Shown: positions 59,301 to 64,000 of the stretch, one piece after another
Layout of the letters: each line of letters begins with the position of its first letter
Position numbering within the stretch: position 1 is the first letter of the stretch
Origin: Sphingomonas ginkgonis
Lineage (GTDB): Bacteria > Pseudomonadota > Alphaproteobacteria > Sphingomonadales > Sphingomonadaceae
Direction of reading: 5' to 3'
NCBI RefSeq assembly: GCF_003970925.1
Contig: NZ_RWJF01000001.1
Coordinates: 986,501-1,050,500, forward strand
Length of the DNA: 64,000 nt
The notes under the pieces: model-generated
Database searches by the model: none
What the model was told of the DNA's origin: nothing
What the model saw: the letters and a program-made list of their open reading frames with translations, nothing else
Position numbers and translations under genes: made by a program

Positions 59301-61307
59301 TTGCTGGTCACGGGCGCGAACGCCACCGGAATCCTAGCGCAGAGCCTTGGCGGCGGCGGCGGCTATGTCGAAGGCCTGTTCGCGGGCACGGCCGGCGGCT
59401 CCGGGCGAGCCAACGCGACCTCCCTCGGCGTGAATGGCGCGGTGCTGGCCACCGGCCTGAACTCGACCGCCATCGTGGCGCAGAGCGTCGGCAGCCTTGG
59501 TGGCGGCGACATCACTGTCTCGGCGGCGGGCGCGATCCGCGGCGGCAGCGGGACGGGAGCAGGCATCGCCCTCGCCGGGGGCGCGAACAATGTCGTCACC
59601 ATTCAGAACAGCCTTTCCTCAGTGTCTGGCCTGGCCCTGACGGGAACGTTCGGCAACGATCGGCTCGAGAACAACGGCCTGACCGTCGGGAACATCGATC
59701 TCGGCTCCGGCAACAACCTCGTGCACAACGCCGCCGGCGCGACCTTCCTGACCATCGATACGCTCAACCTGCGGAGCGGGGCGGGCAGCACCGGCGCCTT
59801 CCAGAACGACGGTAACCTGCTGCTCGGGTTGGGCGCCAGCCGCTACCCGCTGGACCTGCTGCATGGCGCCACCTTCGCGCCTCCGACGATCACGGATCCG
59901 CGCAACGACCTGCTTAATGGTACGTCGGTGATCAGCACCGTCGCGCTGAACGGCGACTTCCGTCAGTCGGCGACTGGGGTCATGAACTACGACGTGGCTT
60001 TCGGGCCCTATGCCAGCGACCGGATCAACGCGACCGGCACAGCGGTCGTCAATGGCACGGCGAACATCACGCTCACCTGGCTGGAGAACAACAATCCGTT
60101 GACGCTGATCGCAGCGGCGGGCGGCGGCACCGACCTCGGCCTGAAGCCGGTGGACACGCTGGCAATCGATTACGGGATCCTCGCCAACTCGACCGGTATC
60201 CAGCTGACCCTCACGCCGAACTTCGGTCTGCCTTGGCTGTCGGCCAACCAGCGGCAGATCGGGCACAATCTCGACTCCTCGGTCGAGGTCGGCGGCGCAG
60301 CGCAGATCGGGCGGCTGCTGACACTGCTCGGCAACCTCACCGCCGGGCAGGAGCAGGTTTACGCCGACATCTTCCGCGAACTGGGTCCCGAGGCCTTGCT
60401 GACGCCCGTGATCGAGCAGCTGGATGCCGCGCGTGACTTCAGCTCCAACGTCCTGGACTGCGATACTCGGCCCACTCGCGCGGGCCTGTGCCTGTTCGGA
60501 CAGGTGGAGACGCATCGCCTGAGCCGTTCGCGTGGGTCGATGGACGTGGCCGTGGATATGCCGGCGCGCCTGCGCTTCGGCGGGGCGGCGGCGATCGGTG
60601 GCGGCTGGCAGATCGGCGCCGCGGTCGGGGTTGCCCGTGAGGGCGAGCTTCACGCCGACGGGGGACGGTTCGTCGGCAAGGACGGGCGCAACTTCAACGC
60701 CGGTATCGGGGTGGAGAAGCATTTCGCGGGAGATGATGGCGTGTTCGGGCTGGCGCTGGCCGCCGGTAGCCAGCGCTTCCCGACGACCCGCTACCAAGAC
60801 ATCTTCGCGCCTGGCTTTGGCGATGCGACGATCCGAACCGAATACCGCGGCGCGGATGCGAAGCTCGGCTACCGCTTCTCGGCGGGGACCTTCTTTGCCC
60901 GGCCCGAGCTCGAGCTCCAGGGTATCCGCATGTCCTTCAAGAGCTTCTCGGAAGAGGGGCTCCAAGGCACCGGTGCGCGCAGCGTCGGGTCGAGCCGCTG
61001 GTATCTTTCGGCAACCCCGAAGGTCAGCGCCGGCCTGGACACTGGCCCGCTTAAGCTGTTCGGAACGGTTGGCTACCAGTTCGCTAACAAGGGCCAGATC
61101 GTCGCTCCGCTGCGGCTGGTCGGCGCGCCCGACGCGTCGGACCCGGCCCGCATCGCCACCGCGATCGACAAGCAGACGATGCTGCTTGGCCTGACCGCCG
61201 AGGCGAAGGCGGGCGACCGTGCGACGCTGCAGTTCGGCTTCACCGGGCTCTACGGCGACCATGTCACGAGCAAGAGCGCGAACATGAAGCTGATCTTCCG
61301 CTTCTAA
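47394..61307 (+). CDS. Giant Gly-rich type V autotransporter (4,637 aa)
   Basis: One uninterrupted 13.9-kb gene. Residues 1-74 are an unusual charged extension (MSVHHTLEVVLDRFCSHVDL), then a signal peptide (about 75-104, LRRILRLLVPLSLGAASAGL and ending PAFA). Residues about 105-350 are unique. From about 359 to 4030 the passenger consists of some 57 degenerate units, mostly 65 aa, each built on QS(V/I/L)GGGGGNGGFNVTGG, a run G(I/L)GG.GG.GG, and then a threonine/isoleucine-rich strand that ends with the next QS motif. This suggests a beta-helix (inference). Residues about 4050-4350 have beta-helix-like text with NNLVHNAAGATF, then two Cys (VLDCDTRPTRAGLCLFG) and a C-terminal autotransporter beta-barrel ending in KLIFRF, the aromatic-terminal assembly signal. 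Start ATG 47394 follows gaaagaag. The product is expected on the cell surface. Function unknown; adhesion or aggregation is plausible for the family. Confidence 0.9.
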   Translation: MSVHHTLEVVLDRFCSHVDLSAISSRQKAEALREIADLRPLLSARYPALASPLARLEAELRRASTSPTGNRRAVRKLRRILRLLVPLSLGAASAGLIGAVPAFANYTPIPVGGTVFNPVTRADEKVVEIIGAGYAVRTDQDHIIFLATAVGDTYSVTSSTGVTTSYKVTAVSKTTYGTGQSAVTYVTGVTVEDSSKTSSTIPVVSSISYTVPAVGGADGTGVVFPAFPVPAGNEQFSDVRAGANGSKGSDGGGIRVCVPLTDICGIIGYGGSAGGNGATGPTFTSTVPATYSGGLISSTADNLPGIQIASIGGTGGQGGAAYGNFDAQPGGAAGNGGNVTGINYVDVSTSGKNSYGMWVFSQAGAGGAGGGAFILGSGGGGGGAASGGSATGQNYGSLTTQGVNATGLLVQSLGGAGGSGGSSYGIVGSAGSGSVGGNGGNVTAYNAGTILTRGTFANGVEAQSIGGNGGSSGDAGGIVAFGATAGGAGTGGNATITLDSTSDVTTAGNYAHGAFAQSVGGGGGSTGFIGGAVSFGGSAGIGGTGGQVNVNTIAGSSITTFGIGSYGIFAESVGGNGGTAAGTGGVFTMGGSGGSGNTGGNVTVASNGAITTYGTDSRGIFVQSVGGGGGNANTSGGVVSLGGTGGSGANGGTVKVTLGSSSDVSTATKGSDGVFAQSVGGGGGAGGTSGGLVALGGSGSVGGQGGQVSVSNAGVITTGGAYSRGIFAESVGGGGGSGGDGYGLAAIGGSGSAAGAGGNVSVDNSGSIATQKNMSAAMQAQSVGGGGGDGGTTGGVLLTIGGSGAGGGVGGTVISNMSGTLETHGNDSMGLFAQSVGGGGGNGGSSTSVSLFAGLALGGSGAGGGAGGVVTANFFERSLLVNGSPQLVLPSIVTSGDRSGGVLLQSIGGGGGNGGMAVQVSAGLFGAASFALGGSGGAGGTGGVVTANGKVAISTAGDNSSGFFAQSVGGGGGSGGASVAVAASVGVGASASLAVSLGGSGGSGGAGGTVNVNSGGSILTTGAYSTGFVAQSVGGGGGKGGFSVSVAGAGSSSIAIAGGLGIGGSGGKGGVGGNVTASFDGDIDTGGMDGQGHDSGGALIQSVGGGGGGGGFNVTAAVSLSGAAAGAAAVGLGGTGGDGGVGGTVIGSVGGNVVTHGVKSTGVLIQSAGGGGGSGGFNVSGTVSLGGAVSGGIQVGLGGAGGGGGNGGTVTGSALGTVQTFQAQSDGVVIQSVGGGGGSGGFNVSGGIALGGTGALAIGVGLGGNGGGAGSGGIVTGTVDDVVTTSDDQSRGIVIQSVGGGGGAGAFNVTGGLAVGGTAGGAIGVGLGGNAGGGGSADIVTATVRSVHTMGDDSTAFVAQSVGGGGGIGGFNVTGTLGIGGTGGGTASIGLGGSGGSGGSAKKVTASLTGVASSGGDRSGAILAQSIGGGGGAGSFNISAGIAAGGTGAGTLNIGLGGSGGTAGVGGDIDLTVAGYAITDGMESDGIVAQSVGGGGGNGGFTISGGIAAAGTGAGQVGFGLGGRGGGGGHSGDVSLTLNGGATTNDLDRAAAITTHAFSNGIIVQSLGGGGGNGGFNVTGGASFAGTGAGGVNIGIGGSGGAGGYAMAAKADISGYTRTSGDESVAILTQSIGGGGGNGGFSVTGGLTVAGTGSGTLNIGIGGAGGTGGKAGDATLKVNAGIVDPAQQLIAAVTGGDHSDAVVVQSLGGGGGNGGFNVTGGINIAGSGSGGGNIGIGGMGGDGGMAGNATADITGGIATSGFDSDGVIVQSIGGGGGNGGFDVSGTLSVARNSGALSVGVGGFGGNGGQAGDARLDLNQRTSDPLNTLAAVSTVEAEASGIIVQSLGGGGGNGGFNVTGSMSFAQGGAGNLGIGVGGFGGDGGLAGQATANVRGDLVTIGASSGALLVQSIGGGGGNGGFNVTAGLTGSKGANGNIGIGVGGFGGTGGDGQAVHAKVESDIQTSGAESFGATMQSLGGGGGNGGFNVTGGVALTIGQGANGNFGFGIGGFGGDGGDGGTVTIDLTGNIQTVGKKSYGILVQSQGGGGGGGGFNVTGSLSASKGSNGSMGVGIGGFGGLGGDGKLVTASMTGNILTQGNEAYGATFQSLGGGGGDGAFNVTAGISLALGSGTAGNLNIGIGGFGGGGGTAGDVIGSLFGNVQTHGADAHGILIQSLGGGGGNGGFNVSGGIALAKGTTGSVGFGLGGFGGDGGDGGIVTGTLAGNVNTSGPGSYGAMIESVGGAGGNGALNVTGGLTISKGDSTSGAVSIGIGGFGGGGGNAKAVTADVRGTYVAEGPLSPGVVALSLGGGGGAGGLNVSGSIAVSTAGTGAGVALGLGGFGGDGGNAGDVTLVRVGETVTRQSNSDGVVAASIGGGGGRGGLNVSGGIAATNTGNAGTVTIGIGGFGGGGGDSGIVNATIVDSVRALGSDGPTSFLPENSIIAGNDITFGAKTHLLNGSNGIVVESLGGGGGSGGMNISGGISLAKSDDQSTGSALVLGMGGFGGGGGDAEMVNATVGQPSGERIRVQGTGDTKSAVLVASVGGGGGDGAMNISGGITTDGSVVAGFGGAGGGGGLGRAVTASVNADLFASGYKSSGLTVQSVGGGGGTGGINISGGLKPLARSEPVITFGMGGDGGTGNSSGDVTVQQDGEVLVDGFNSHGVLVQSVAGGGGSGGMDIVADVNRSEGDSKIDGFAAGIGIGGTGGSGGSAGNVSLRSTGNVLVNTIVGVAADGSATLSASNEAGISTGVAAQSIGGGGGSGGFNIVGIFAPKGNPVSFSMGGSGGVGGDAGTVTVRRGYAETGAIDASLINTFGPGSVGLLAQSIGGGGGNAGTNFSFAKGSTKADQTGFGGQIVIGGDGATSGDGKAVGVDHVGSIQTNGIGSSGLVAQSIGKGGGNAALNVGVMLLGEDTKFRGDSTKTSTVNGFSMAIGGAAGDAGSAGDVTVNHNGTIVTQVALSNGLVAQSLAGGGGNVAFNAGALLGADNNLKISIGREGGKGGTAGKVIVNASGQILVSGDKSNGIVAQSVGGAGGMSGSISVSGQFRDGSGTSSTNNGAAVSIGLDGAAGGHSSTVTVTNAALITTNGESARGIVAQSIGGDGGIAGSARTTTTDQTDSVAVVVGGGGGAGAQSEKVTVSNNGTIITKGVTSDGILAQSVGGSGGVGGSASTIKPYTKGLSDKSATTIAVTVGGSGGDGSVAGDVEVRNDGIISTEADISFGIRAQSIGGGGGVGGATYNIETQLARDINTMNLLIGGGGGNGQLAGRVDVFNHGLIQTTGAGSIGISATSVGGGGGDAGSVSNSSTLINRNGGQTNALQILIGAGGGSGGKSGIVNVVNSPTGGIDSGTIITTGKAAHGIFAQSLGGGGGNGSSILDATISNGAKGSISVGVSLGGGGGDGNPGGDVTVANSGLIHTSGEGSFGILAQSIGGGGGNGGLTLSANLLLRSRDKSPLISLGGIGGNGNDGGHVTVSNSGEIITKGKNADGIVAQSIGGGGGSAGFAVALTGELKTLVASNLLGILVGSEGGGSSGLGGQVDVVHSGDITVLGEGSQAIVAESINGGGGHVSFEITGIAVPSLSGALPSGLVLPDLYSLNGLPNLVAGEPVNKPVDPVIVAARVGASDASKLNGGNVNITVTGTLGAAGDFAKGTTIRSVGGGGGALTISGSVVDADATIAGDVSAQAIYAVGLGAKDSNDSSGAALVSNHSGEIVTTGKAADGVLLQSIGGGGGSALVNLTTEDPALIDSVRLGLGAVNTSDSSGGAVTRTQTGAVVTTNDLAHGAVIQSIGGGGGEAIASVRRADQASPPVDASAVATGQHVQGWKQTLAVDNGAGTAGIVSLGATGGSGNDGAAVTLSFTGGFATLGDHANGLVVQSIGAGGGAVTLDGMGASSILLGGQANAAGSAGAVTVVNNGTVMTAGQGANGILLQSIGGGGGAVFNPGAGSTVTLSASNSGDGGTITLNQTGDLLVTGANATGILAQSLGGGGGYVEGLFAGTAGGSGRANATSLGVNGAVLATGLNSTAIVAQSVGSLGGGDITVSAAGAIRGGSGTGAGIALAGGANNVVTIQNSLSSVSGLALTGTFGNDRLENNGLTVGNIDLGSGNNLVHNAAGATFLTIDTLNLRSGAGSTGAFQNDGNLLLGLGASRYPLDLLHGATFAPPTITDPRNDLLNGTSVISTVALNGDFRQSATGVMNYDVAFGPYASDRINATGTAVVNGTANITLTWLENNNPLTLIAAAGGGTDLGLKPVDTLAIDYGILANSTGIQLTLTPNFGLPWLSANQRQIGHNLDSSVEVGGAAQIGRLLTLLGNLTAGQEQVYADIFRELGPEALLTPVIEQLDAARDFSSNVLDCDTRPTRAGLCLFGQVETHRLSRSRGSMDVAVDMPARLRFGGAAAIGGGWQIGAAVGVAREGELHADGGRFVGKDGRNFNAGIGVEKHFAGDDGVFGLALAAGSQRFPTTRYQDIFAPGFGDATIRTEYRGADAKLGYRFSAGTFFARPELELQGIRMSFKSFSEEGLQGTGARSVGSSRWYLSATPKVSAGLDTGPLKLFGTVGYQFANKGQIVAPLRLVGAPDASDPARIATAIDKQTMLLGLTAEAKAGDRATLQFGFTGLYGDHVTSKSANMKLIFRF
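52086..53120 (+). repeat. Higher-order long/short unit repeat inside the autotransporter
   Basis: Measured from the cag/caa of each QS motif, spacings here are 195, 225, 195, 222 and 195 bases, i.e. 65, 75, 65, 74 and 65 residues. The longer units contain an insert with similar text (LTLNGGATTNDL, LKVNAGIVDPAQ, LDLNQRTSDPLN) and are followed by QSL, while the shorter ones are followed by QSI. A two-unit block of about 420 bases has thus been copied. From 53118 on, spacing settles to 195-201. Confidence 0.75.
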
Positions 61308-61833
61308 CGGCAAGCATCAGCTAGCCACGAAGAGACGAGCAGAGGCGGAGGAGCGGCTGAAATCCCTCCTCCTCACCTCGATGCGGGCCCTCTGCTCCTG
61401 GCAGACAGCCGGCGCTCGACTTGACGTCTTCGAACGACTGCTTGAGGGTTTTCACGATGTCACCGTGAACGTTGGCACGGGGTCTCTCCTACCTCAGCCA
61501 GCCTCGATGAACGATCGTCCGTTTACGGGCGACAGGAAGCCGAGCCTCAGCGTCCAAGAATGGGTCTTTTCAGACGCCAGAACTTGCAAACCAAGCGTCT
61601 TCTTCATGGCTTCAGTCACCCCGAGAAAGCTGAGCCATTTGCCGCTAGGATCGTACAACGTGCGGCGAGCGGAGCGAAGGCTGATCCTAAAATCATCATT
61701 ATGCTTTCAGCTGGCCAAGCGGCCCGTTTGCGATAAATTTAAATCCGTCTCCGTGCCTTCGCGTGACCGCTTAGCCATAGACGTAAGCAGGAGTATCAAA
61801 GCCGGGCGAGCCGGCGAAACAGGGGCGACGAGC
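61308..61833. other. 526-base non-coding stretch before the TonB receptor
   Basis: No gene recognised in any frame. It holds a hairpin at 61342-61379 that may end the autotransporter transcript, a small hairpin ttcacg/cgtgaa at 61451-61469, and two AT-rich spots (61687-61702, cctaaaatcatcatta, and 61730-61745) where the receptor promoter and an iron-responsive site might lie. No clear Fur box could be defined. Confidence 0.5.
61342..61379 (+). terminator. Possible terminator hairpin of the autotransporter gene
   Basis: gagg-c-ggaggag (61342-61353) pairs with ctcctcc-tca-cctc (61366-61379) with a bulge. It starts 35 bases after the stop codon. No T-run follows. Confidence 0.4.
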
Positions 61834-64000
61834 ATGGAATCGATGAGCCTTCGCCGGTCGGATCTGCGCTGGAGCTTACTAGCGGGGGTGGCGCTGCTGA
61901 TCCCTGCGGTAGCATCGGCACAATCAACTCCGTCAATTCGAGAGCAACCCACCACGACAACCGACGCCGACCAAGATACGGCAGGCACAATCAAGACTGC
62001 CCGTACCGCTGACGGCGCGATTATTGTTACCGCCCGCAACTATGTTCCGCAGGGCGCGCAAGCGGCAAACAAGACCAACATCCCGCTAATCGAGACGCCG
62101 CAGTCGGTGTCGGTCGTCACCCGTGACCAGATCGATCTCCTGAACTTCACCGATGCGCAGCAGGCCGTCCGCTATACTGCGGGCGTGTTCGGAGAGAATT
62201 ATGGGCCGGACCTGCGGTTCGACTTCTTCACCGTCCGCGGCTTCACGCCCAAGCAGTATATCGACGGGTTGGCGGCGCCCATCTCCACGACGATCTACTC
62301 GGTCGGGCTCGACCTCTACGCTTTCCAGAGCCTCGAGCTGCTTAAGGGACCGGCTTCCGTCCTCTACGGCAATGCGCCCCCAGGCGGCATCTACAACGAG
62401 ACCAGCCGCCGCGCCGCCGATGAGCTGGGCGGCGAGCTGAACCTGAAATATGGCAGCTACGGTTACAAGCAGGTCTCAGGCACGATCACTGGCCCGCTTG
62501 CGCACGGGTTCGACGCGCGGCTGACCGGCCTCTATCTCGACCGGCACGCCGAGGTGGAGCATGTCCGCGACCGCCGAGCGCTGATCGCGCCCACCGCGAC
62601 CTGGACGATCGGCAGCAACACCAAGCTGACCGGGCTGGCCTATTATCAGAACGATCACATCCGCGGTGGAGGGCCCGGCTTTCTCCCGGTGCAGGGCACG
62701 CTGCTGCCCAACCCCAACGGCAAATTGTCGCACCGCACCAACCTCGAAAGCCCGGACTATCTCTACCGGCGCAACCAGTGGGGGGTCGGCTACGACTTCT
62801 TGCACCGGTTCGGGGCCGCAACCTTCCGGTCGAACGCCAAGTGGAGCCGCTACAAGGAAGCGACGCCGTACGGCGCCTACGACAGCGGCGGGTTCGTCAA
62901 CACGACTAACCCCGCGCTGCCGAACTATTTCCGCGACGTGACGATCTCCAACTTCACCTATCGCGAGCGGGTCAACAGCTTCGCGATCGACAACCGCGTG
63001 GAAGGAACGTTCGACACCGGCGCGATCCGCAACAAGTTCCTGGTCGGCGTCGATTACCGGAACGTTCGGAACGCGGCGGACTTCGGGTTCGATTTCGGGA
63101 TCGCGACGGTCAACGCCTACGACCCGGTCTGGCCGGCGCGCGCGGCCTCGGACTTCGGCTACCCGACCCGCTACAATCACCAGCGGCTGAAGCAGACCGG
63201 AACTTACGCCCAAGATCAGCTGAAGATCGGCAACTTCTATCTCCTCGCCGGGGCGCGCTACGATTGGGTGCGCAGCCGCTACCTCGACCCGTTCACTGCC
63301 GTGACTGCACCAGCGGGAACGAACCGCACCAGGGCAGAGAAGTTCACCTACCGCGTCGGCGGCAGCTATGTGACCCGCAGCGGGCTGGCGCCCTACATCA
63401 GCTACTCCACCTCGTTCGAGCCGCAGATCGGCGTCGACGGGACGACGAGCAAGGCCTTCAAGCCATCGACCGGCAAGCAGGTCGAGGGTGGGGTCAAGTA
63501 TGACGGGCGCGCACTGTCGCCAAACGTACGGGTCTTCGCGACCGCGGCCCTGTTCGACATCAAGCAGACCAACGTCGTCAGCACGACCCCGTCGGTCTCC
63601 CCGGTGTTCGGCACGCAGAGCGGCAAGGTCGAAGTCTATGGCGGCGAGCTGGAGTTCGTGGCTCGCATCCGCAACCAGCTCTCGTTCAATGGCAGCTACA
63701 GCTACAATCACAGCAGGGTTCTCGAAAGCAACACGGCGGCGGAGATCGGCCAGCCGCTGCCGACCACGCCCAAGCACAAGGCTTCGCTGTTCGGCGACTA
63801 TTCCTTTCAGAACGGCGCGCTTGCTGGCTTCGGTCTCGGTGGCGGAGTCCGCTACACCAGCAAGAGCGCGGGCAGCCTGCCCGGGCCCTTCAATCCCGTC
63901 GTTTATTACGGCCAGGCGGCAACCCTGTTCGACGCGATCCTCCACTACGATGCGCCGCATTACCGGGTGTCGCTGAACGGCTCGAACATCTTCGACAAGC
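61834..64000 (+). CDS. TonB-dependent siderophore receptor (3' end outside window)
   Basis: The frame is open from ATG 61834 to the window edge (722 codons). A signal peptide (LLAGVALLIPAVASAQ) is followed by a TonB-box-like IIVTARNY, the plug domain (PLIETPQSVSVVTRDQI, VRYTAGVFGENYG, FTVRGFTPKQYIDG, LELLKGPASVLYGNAPPGG) and beta-barrel strands (YKQVSGTITGPL, SVTRSGLAPYISYSTSFEP-type). The plug motifs PQSVSVVT and LKGPASVLYG are those of ferric-siderophore receptors of the FhuA/TIGR01783 type. The sequence ends near SLNGSNIFDK, which is usually 30-50 residues from the end, so little is missing. It takes up Fe-siderophores or similar chelates across the outer membrane, probably under Fur control. 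Confidence 0.93.
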   Translation, partial: MESMSLRRSDLRWSLLAGVALLIPAVASAQSTPSIREQPTTTTDADQDTAGTIKTARTADGAIIVTARNYVPQGAQAANKTNIPLIETPQSVSVVTRDQIDLLNFTDAQQAVRYTAGVFGENYGPDLRFDFFTVRGFTPKQYIDGLAAPISTTIYSVGLDLYAFQSLELLKGPASVLYGNAPPGGIYNETSRRAADELGGELNLKYGSYGYKQVSGTITGPLAHGFDARLTGLYLDRHAEVEHVRDRRALIAPTATWTIGSNTKLTGLAYYQNDHIRGGGPGFLPVQGTLLPNPNGKLSHRTNLESPDYLYRRNQWGVGYDFLHRFGAATFRSNAKWSRYKEATPYGAYDSGGFVNTTNPALPNYFRDVTISNFTYRERVNSFAIDNRVEGTFDTGAIRNKFLVGVDYRNVRNAADFGFDFGIATVNAYDPVWPARAASDFGYPTRYNHQRLKQTGTYAQDQLKIGNFYLLAGARYDWVRSRYLDPFTAVTAPAGTNRTRAEKFTYRVGGSYVTRSGLAPYISYSTSFEPQIGVDGTTSKAFKPSTGKQVEGGVKYDGRALSPNVRVFATAALFDIKQTNVVSTTPSVSPVFGTQSGKVEVYGGELEFVARIRNQLSFNGSYSYNHSRVLESNTAAEIGQPLPTTPKHKASLFGDYSFQNGALAGFGLGGGVRYTSKSAGSLPGPFNPVVYYGQAATLFDAILHYDAPHYRVSLNGSNIFDK

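Noticed and set aside
48000..59500. Regularly repeated DNA that could be mistaken for a CRISPR or satellite array
   Set aside because: The units are about 195 bases long, degenerate, and all keep one open reading frame, so they are protein repeats.
61707..62039. A 110-residue minus-strand frame over the start of the TonB receptor
   Set aside because: It covers the signal peptide coding of the receptor and has no family text.

Overview
This window reads as chromosomal DNA of a GC-rich alphaproteobacterium, most likely in the Sphingomonadaceae (Sphingomonas or a close relative). The basis is inference from gene content: a DUF1013/TrcR-type cell-cycle regulator, a CpdR-type response regulator, hflK-hflC next to a Do-type protease, a plant/alphaproteobacterial-type GshA, a lone Flp pilin, a siderophore-type TonB receptor, and a short intergenic palindrome of a kind I associate with sphingomonads. 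Start codons are often GTG or TTG, and many genes overlap by a few bases (GTGA or TGATG junctions).

Layout. 1-6.3 kb: the tail of an unknown gene, a secreted RTX/Ig-like repeat protein (1,249 aa), and a penicillin-acylase-family hydrolase interrupted by an apparent frameshift. 6.4-10.3 kb (minus): a tight operon of SGNH hydrolase, rsmE, gshA and pip. 10.4-12.7 kb (plus): ubiA and pmbA. 12.7-15.0 kb (minus): a secreted zincin-like protein with an altered HExxH motif, a CoA-binding protein and an Mrp/ApbC Fe-S carrier. 15.1-25.8 kb (plus): hflK, hflC, a Do-like protease, a HerA-like ATPase with a small coupled protein, a hybrid histidine kinase, an OPT transporter, queF and a mercaptopyruvate sulfurtransferase. 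25.9-27.7 kb (minus): DUF4112 and an orphan peptide-binding lipoprotein. 27.8-31.8 kb: PBP1A, flp pilin, a periplasmic alpha-amylase and tRNA-Ala(GGC). 31.8-42.4 kb: tgt; a TSUP / ATP-grasp / LLM-monooxygenase cassette; a double PilZ protein; the minus-strand run xseB-ispA-coaD-ppi-queA; trcR; N-formylglutamate amidohydrolase; cpdR; and a DUF486 membrane protein.

tRNA-Val(GAC) at 42.5 kb is followed by a visibly less GC-rich accessory segment: two aldo/keto reductases, a carboxymuconolactone-decarboxylase-like protein, a divergent LysR regulator and a short tyrosine recombinase. It looks acquired. After a 626-bp non-coding stretch comes the most remarkable object, a single 13.9-kb gene for a 4,637-aa type V autotransporter. 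Its passenger is made of about 57 degenerate glycine-rich units of about 65 aa, part of which has a higher-order long/short repeat pattern. The window ends inside a TonB-dependent siderophore receptor.

How the genes work together. Three queuosine genes (queF, tgt, queA) give the late part of tRNA-Q34 synthesis. HflKC and the Do-like protease form an envelope proteolysis module. GshA, ApbC and the sulfurtransferase concern thiol/Fe-S metabolism. The RTX protein, the giant autotransporter, the Flp pilin and the TonB receptor shape the cell surface. No CRISPR array, rRNA operon, complete prophage or intact insertion sequence was seen.
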